A DNA stretch of 64,000 nucleotides from CAKZQX01 sp034435975 (GTDB lineage: Bacteria > Chloroflexota > Chloroflexia > Chloroflexales > Chloroflexaceae). The stretch spans positions 1 through 64,000 of the forward strand of contig DAOTWD010000014.1 in NCBI GenBank assembly GCA_034435975.1, given 5' to 3'. Of this stretch, positions 60,419 to 64,000 are shown in pieces (position 1 is the first letter of the stretch; each line of letters starts with the position of its first letter). Both the position numbers and the translations under genes were made by a program. Under the pieces are notes generated by a model. That model was not told the DNA's origin and made no database searches. It was given only the letters and a program-made list of their open reading frames with translations.

Positions 60419-61834
60419 ATGAGTACCGAAACGTTTTTCAAATGTGATGAGACGATCCCCGAACGTGCGATCCATATTGCAGTCAAAGGGCCTGGCGGAT
60501 GCCAGCGTAGCGACGGTGCTGATTGTTTTATCGCCAGTAATATTGCCACTACGCCCGGTGATATGACTGAACGTGGATGTACCTATGCCGGATGTCGCGG
60601 TGTGGTCGGTGGCCCGGTCAAAGATGTTATTCAGCTCACGCACGGCCCGATCGGGTGCGCCTTTTTCTCCTGGGGCTATCGCCCGCACCTGGCTGACAGC
60701 GATTTCCATATGAAGTACACGTTCGTCACTGATATGGACGAGACCAATATTGTCTTTGGTGGTGAGAAACGTCTGTTGCAGTGTATTATCGAGGCAAACC
60801 AGGAGTTCCCCGATGCCAAAGGGGTGTTTATCTACAACACCTGCTCCACTGCCTTGATCGGCGATGATGGCAAGGATGTCGCTAAAGAAGCGTCGAAGAT
60901 TATCGGCAAGCCGGTGGTCTTCTTTGACTGCGAGGGCTTCCGGGGTGTGAGCCAGTCAGCAGGCCACCACGTGGGCAACGAGACGATCTTTAAGGAACTG
61001 GTCGGATCGGTGGAGCCGGAGGGTAATTTCTCACGTTCGATCAATATTGTGGGTGACTATAACATCAAGAACGACATGCGCACCTTTGAACCGCTGTTTG
61101 AGGCGCTTGGCTTGAGGATTTTGACCCGCTTCACCGGGAATGTATCGGTGGACGAAATCAAGATCATGCATAAGGCAAAACTCAACGTTGTTCACTGTGC
61201 CCGCTCAGCTACCTACATCGCCGACATGATGAAATCAAAGTATGGCACGCCCTCTATCGACGTCACGTTGTTTGGGATCAAGGCTATGTGCAAGGCGCTG
61301 CGTGATACGGCCGCATTCTTTGGCCTGGAGCAGCGGGCGGAGGAGATCATCGAGCAGGAACTGGCGAAGATTATGCCGAAGGTTGAATACTATCGCCAGC
61401 GGCTGCAGGGTAAAAAGATCTTCATCTACCAGGGTGCGCCGCGCGCCTGGCACTGGATCGAGCTGCTGCGCGAGCTGGGCATGGAGACCATCGCCGCCGC
61501 TACAACGTTTGGACACAAGGACGACTATGAGAAGATCTTCGCCCGGATACAGGAAGGGGCGGTGATTGTTGATAACCCGAACGTCCCTGAACTAGAAGAG
61601 ATCTTGAAGGTACGACGACCAGATCTGTTTATTTCCGGTAATAAGGAGAAATACGTCGCCTACAAGCTCGGCGTCCCGTTTGTCAATGGTCACACCTACG
61701 ATACCGGCCCCTATGCTGGCTTTTCTGGCATGGTCAACTTCGCCCGTGATATTGACAAGGCGCTGCACTCCCCGGTGTGGGATCTGTTGAAGGTGCAGGG
61801 CCGCCCGGTACCAGGCGTGAGTGTTACTCACTAA
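60419..61834 (+). CDS. nifD: Nitrogenase catalytic alpha subunit NifD
   Basis: 471 residues. P-cluster cysteines are Cys53 (ERGCTYAGC), Cys80 (HGPIGC) and Cys142 (YNTCSTALIGDD). Cofactor ligands are Cys260 (NVVHCARSATYIAD) and His426 (NGHTYDTGPYAGF). Gln179 and His183 of GVSQSAGHH are present. So it should be a working nitrogenase. Several stretches (EKRLLQCIIEA, the CARSATYI after the ligand, FHMKYTFVTDMDE) are closer in style to vanadium/iron-only VnfD/AnfD than to classic NifD. The Trp after the alpha-70 Val position is Gly (GVVGGP). No delta-subunit gene (vnfG/anfG) is here. The metal is most likely Mo, by analogy to related minimal systems, but is not certain. Confidence 0.95.
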   Translation: MSTETFFKCDETIPERAIHIAVKGPGGCQRSDGADCFIASNIATTPGDMTERGCTYAGCRGVVGGPVKDVIQLTHGPIGCAFFSWGYRPHLADSDFHMKYTFVTDMDETNIVFGGEKRLLQCIIEANQEFPDAKGVFIYNTCSTALIGDDGKDVAKEASKIIGKPVVFFDCEGFRGVSQSAGHHVGNETIFKELVGSVEPEGNFSRSINIVGDYNIKNDMRTFEPLFEALGLRILTRFTGNVSVDEIKIMHKAKLNVVHCARSATYIADMMKSKYGTPSIDVTLFGIKAMCKALRDTAAFFGLEQRAEEIIEQELAKIMPKVEYYRQRLQGKKIFIYQGAPRAWHWIELLRELGMETIAAATTFGHKDDYEKIFARIQEGAVIVDNPNVPELEEILKVRRPDLFISGNKEKYVAYKLGVPFVNGHTYDTGPYAGFSGMVNFARDIDKALHSPVWDLLKVQGRPVPGVSVTH

Positions 61835-62013
61835 ACCGACTCTCGTTTAGATGTGATTTTTAACGGTGGTCGTGGACAAGGCGCGGAGACGAAAAGGTGT
61901 AGCAGCACAGATGCCAACGACGGGTGCGTGTACGTCGCCGCTACGCTGCTTTACTCCTCTGCTACCATCCTGATCCGCAATACACCACCGTTTACTATCA
62001 GGAGACTGGCCCA

Positions 62014-63429
62014 ATGAGTACAGTGATGAAGCAGGATCGGTTGGTGGCGATTAATCCCACCCGTTCGTGCGCCCCCATCGGGGCAATGTTAAGCGCTTTT
62101 GGCGTTCATGGCTCAATTACGATTAACCACGGTTCGCAGGGATGTGCCACCTACCCACGCCATCAGATGGCCCGTCACTTCCGCGAACCAATCGAAGTAG
62201 CGACCACGTCATTGACCGAGAGGACGACTGTGTATGGCGGCAAGGAAAACCTCCTTGCCGCGCTGGAGAACATCTGGAACCGCTTTCATCCCACGATGAT
62301 TACCGTCTGTTCGACGTGTCTTTCAGAGACCATCGGTGATGATATTCCCGGTATTATTGAGGAGTTTCAGACGAGCCATCCCGATATCGAGATACCCATT
62401 ATTTCGGTGAAAACACCATCCTATATTGGAACGCACATCACCGGGTTTGACCTGTTCCTCAAAGAAGTTGCTATGTCTATCCCGCTCAAGAGTCGCAAAG
62501 GCGACTCGAATGGCAAAATCAACATTATTCCCGGCTGGGTCAACCCGGGGGACATCCGTGAACTGAAGTGGCTGCTGCGCGAGATGGACGTGCCCGCACT
62601 GTGGCTGACGGATTATGCCGATACGCTGGACGGTGGCTACTACAATCCGCGCCCGCATTTCCCGCCTGGCGGAACAACCGTGGCCGAACTACAAGACTCT
62701 TCCCGTTCACTGGCAACGATCGCGCTTCAGAAGTATGTCGGAGGTGAAGCCGCAAAAGTCTACAAGAGGCGGCACAACCTTCCGGCCTATATTCTACCAA
62801 TGCCGATTGGTCTGGCAAATACCGACACGTTTCTGGAGACGTTGACCGAGATTACCGGCAAGCCCGTCTCACCCGAACTGCAACGCGAACGCGCCCGTCT
62901 GTTAGACGCAATTGTCGATACCCACATGTTCAACACTGGCCTCAAGGTGGCGATCTATGGTGATCCGGATCTGGTACATGGATTGGTCCGGTTGACCACC
63001 GAGATGGGCATGATCCCGCGCTTTGTGCTGACAGCCACTGAGGCGAAGTCCTGGGGCGATGACATGTTGGCACTGGCAGACGAGTTGGGCATCGATCTGG
63101 AGATTATGATGCGCACCGACCTGCACGAACTACACAAGCGGATAAAGGCCGAGCCTGTTGATCTGATTATGGGCCACTCCAAGGGCAAGTTCCTGGCTGA
63201 TGCCGAGAACATCCCGCTCATCCGCGTTGGTTTTCCGGTGGAAGATCGCTTTGGCTATCACCGCCGGGCAATCGTGGGTTACAAGGGGGCGATCTACCTG
63301 GTCGATGAGATCACCAATGCTGTGCTTGAGCGCCGTGGTGTCGTGGTGAGCAACACGCTTATGGCCGAAATGGAAGAAGATACTCCCATGAACGGTGGCG
63401 GCTGTGGCAGTGGTGGATGCGGCGGCTAA
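62014..63429 (+). CDS. nifK: Nitrogenase beta subunit NifK
   Basis: 471 residues from the ATG at 62014 (AGGAGA 9 bp upstream); the longer frame from 61924 adds a stretch unlike the family. P-cluster cysteines are Cys19 (TRSCAPIGAM), Cys44 (HGSQGCATY) and Cys102 (CSTCLSETIGDD). Later family marks are NIIPGWVNPGDIRELKWLL and MGHSKGKFLADAENIPLIRV. The N-terminal extension of classic NifK (about 50 residues before the first Cys) is missing, as in VnfK/AnfK. The tail is GGGCGSGGCGG, with two extra cysteines. The nifD-nifK gap of 179 bp is long for two subunits made 1:1. Confidence 0.95.
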   Translation: MSTVMKQDRLVAINPTRSCAPIGAMLSAFGVHGSITINHGSQGCATYPRHQMARHFREPIEVATTSLTERTTVYGGKENLLAALENIWNRFHPTMITVCSTCLSETIGDDIPGIIEEFQTSHPDIEIPIISVKTPSYIGTHITGFDLFLKEVAMSIPLKSRKGDSNGKINIIPGWVNPGDIRELKWLLREMDVPALWLTDYADTLDGGYYNPRPHFPPGGTTVAELQDSSRSLATIALQKYVGGEAAKVYKRRHNLPAYILPMPIGLANTDTFLETLTEITGKPVSPELQRERARLLDAIVDTHMFNTGLKVAIYGDPDLVHGLVRLTTEMGMIPRFVLTATEAKSWGDDMLALADELGIDLEIMMRTDLHELHKRIKAEPVDLIMGHSKGKFLADAENIPLIRVGFPVEDRFGYHRRAIVGYKGAIYLVDEITNAVLERRGVVVSNTLMAEMEEDTPMNGGGCGSGGCGG

Positions 63430-63446
63430 CCAGTTTCGCTGACAGC

Positions 63447-63522
63447 CACTGAAGGCTGACGGCTGAACAGGCCTTCGTGTCGATGAGGTCACGTGGACGT
63501 TCAGCCGTCAGCCATCGGTGGT
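63447..63522. terminator. Inverted repeat downstream of nifK
   Basis: GGCTGACGGCTGAAC (63455-63469) is an exact complement of 63500-63514. The pairing extends outwards to 63447 and 63522 with two or three mismatches. The loop is about 30 nt and no T-run follows. It may end or stabilise the nif transcript. Confidence 0.6.
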
Positions 63523-63676
63523 TGCTTGATTCAGGAACAGGGCGTACGCGTTCGTATGGTTCGCTCGCCTTCTGGCCTTCGGCAGAGCGGTTCTTCAAAG
63601 GGGAGCGGTCTGAGCGTCCAGGCAGGGTGAGTTCAAGCGCTTGAGCGCTGCAACGCTTCAACCTACCACACAGCCG

Positions 63677-63720
63677 CAGGCGAAAAAGATGTCTGGTTCA
63701 AGCGACCGCGTACCTCCTGT
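63677..63720 (+). repeat. Copy 3 of the 44-bp dispersed repeat
   Basis: It begins CAGGCGAAAAAGATGTCTGG, has TTCAAGCGACCGCGTACC and ends TCCTGT, 18 bp before the sufS start. It is preceded by AACGCTTCAACC, like the phrase around copy 1. The last bases provide CTCCTGT but no ribosome site; GTAAGGA follows. Confidence 0.7.
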
Positions 63721-63738
63721 CAGTAAGGATACCTGACT

Positions 63739-64000
63739 ATGACTGCAACTGCGTTGATGCCTATCGCGGATATACTTGCCCTACGCTGTGAGTTTCCGAT
63801 TTTGCAGCAGGAGATCAATGGCCGCCCACTGGCGTTTCTGGACAGCGCGGCGTCATCGCAGAAGCCCCGCCGGGTATTGGAGTGCCTGGATGACTATTAT
63901 CGGCGCTATAACGCCAATGTGCATCGGGGCATTTACAAACTGAGTGAGGAGGCGACGTTCGCCTATGAACGTGCCCGGGGCAAGGTGGCGCGGCTAATCG
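63739..64000 (+). CDS. sufS: SufS-type cysteine desulfurase, N-terminal part (cut by window edge)
   Basis: The first 87 residues are visible. After a short lead comes CEFPILQQEINGRPLAFLDS, AASSQKPRRVLECLDDYY and NANVHRGIYKLSEEATFAYE. This is the start of group II (SufS/CsdA) enzymes, not of NifS. It is a PLP enzyme that takes sulfur from cysteine for Fe-S cluster assembly. The catalytic Lys and Cys lie beyond the window. Its place 310 bp after nifK suggests it could feed sulfur to the nitrogenase metalloclusters. Confidence 0.93.
   Translation, partial: MTATALMPIADILALRCEFPILQQEINGRPLAFLDSAASSQKPRRVLECLDDYYRRYNANVHRGIYKLSEEATFAYERARGKVARLI

Noticed and set aside
1..64000. tRNA, rRNA or riboswitch genes
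   Set aside because: No T-loop-like GGTTCGAATCC word in a cloverleaf context and no familiar riboswitch core were spotted on reading; a covariance search was not possible here.

Overview
The window reads as a chromosomal segment of a filamentous anoxygenic phototroph-type Chloroflexota (order Chloroflexales, near Roseiflexus/Oscillochloris). This is inferred from three things. The nitrogenase locus has the order nifH-nifB-nifD-nifK, with a short NifB and no nifE/nifN. Secreted proteins carry the FLPII/YLPLI-type motif common in this phylum. Intergenic regions are full of short self-complementary phrases. No tRNA, rRNA or CRISPR array was recognised.

Layout. 0-9 kb is a decayed accessory stretch: a cut-off transposase-like N-terminus, an alpha/beta hydrolase, an internally deleted adenine methyltransferase, ruvA, a SAM methyltransferase with a membrane-protein partner, a Uma2 gene broken by a repeat island, a multiply disrupted kinase-like gene, and a GxxExxY gene embedded in 10-bp repeats. 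9.3-21.8 kb is one giant secreted gene (about 4,185 aa): Pro/Asp repeat stalk, Ig-like region, VWFD domain, about ten pairs of alternating beta-sandwich repeats and a terminal NHL propeller. 22-36 kb holds fabF, a phosphoribosyltransferase and a rightward run of envelope and carbohydrate genes: PQQ-type sugar dehydrogenase, GH5-like hydrolase, two membrane proteins, a methyltransferase/PqqD-like/MftF-like glycosyltransferase fusion, an FG-GAP protein and two wall hydrolases. 36-54 kb is a mix of housekeeping and regulation: Nudix, MalT-type LuxR regulator, a bacterial homologue of the tRNA-queuosine mannosyltransferase, GNAT, an AddA/UvrD-like helicase next to a DA1-like peptidase, comM, an Sfp-type transferase, an MFS pump, an amidohydrolase, a histidine phosphatase, an RDD protein and a flavodoxin. 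54-58 kb has a broken STAND-type ATPase, an intact Uma2 gene and 1.6 kb without a credible gene. 58.2-63.4 kb is nifHBDK, followed by the start of sufS at the window edge.

How parts work together. NifH (electron donor), NifB (cluster precursor synthesis) and NifDK (catalysis) form a minimal fixation module. Strong hairpins lie in the nifH-nifB and nifB-nifD spacers, where they could set subunit ratios. SufS next door could supply sulfur, and the flavodoxin 4 kb upstream could supply electrons (both inferred). At least seven genes here are pseudogenes, and several lie beside the self-complementary repeat islands. The least explained signals are these hairpin islands, the 44-bp dispersed repeat, the GxxExxY repeat cassette and the glycosyltransferase fusion.
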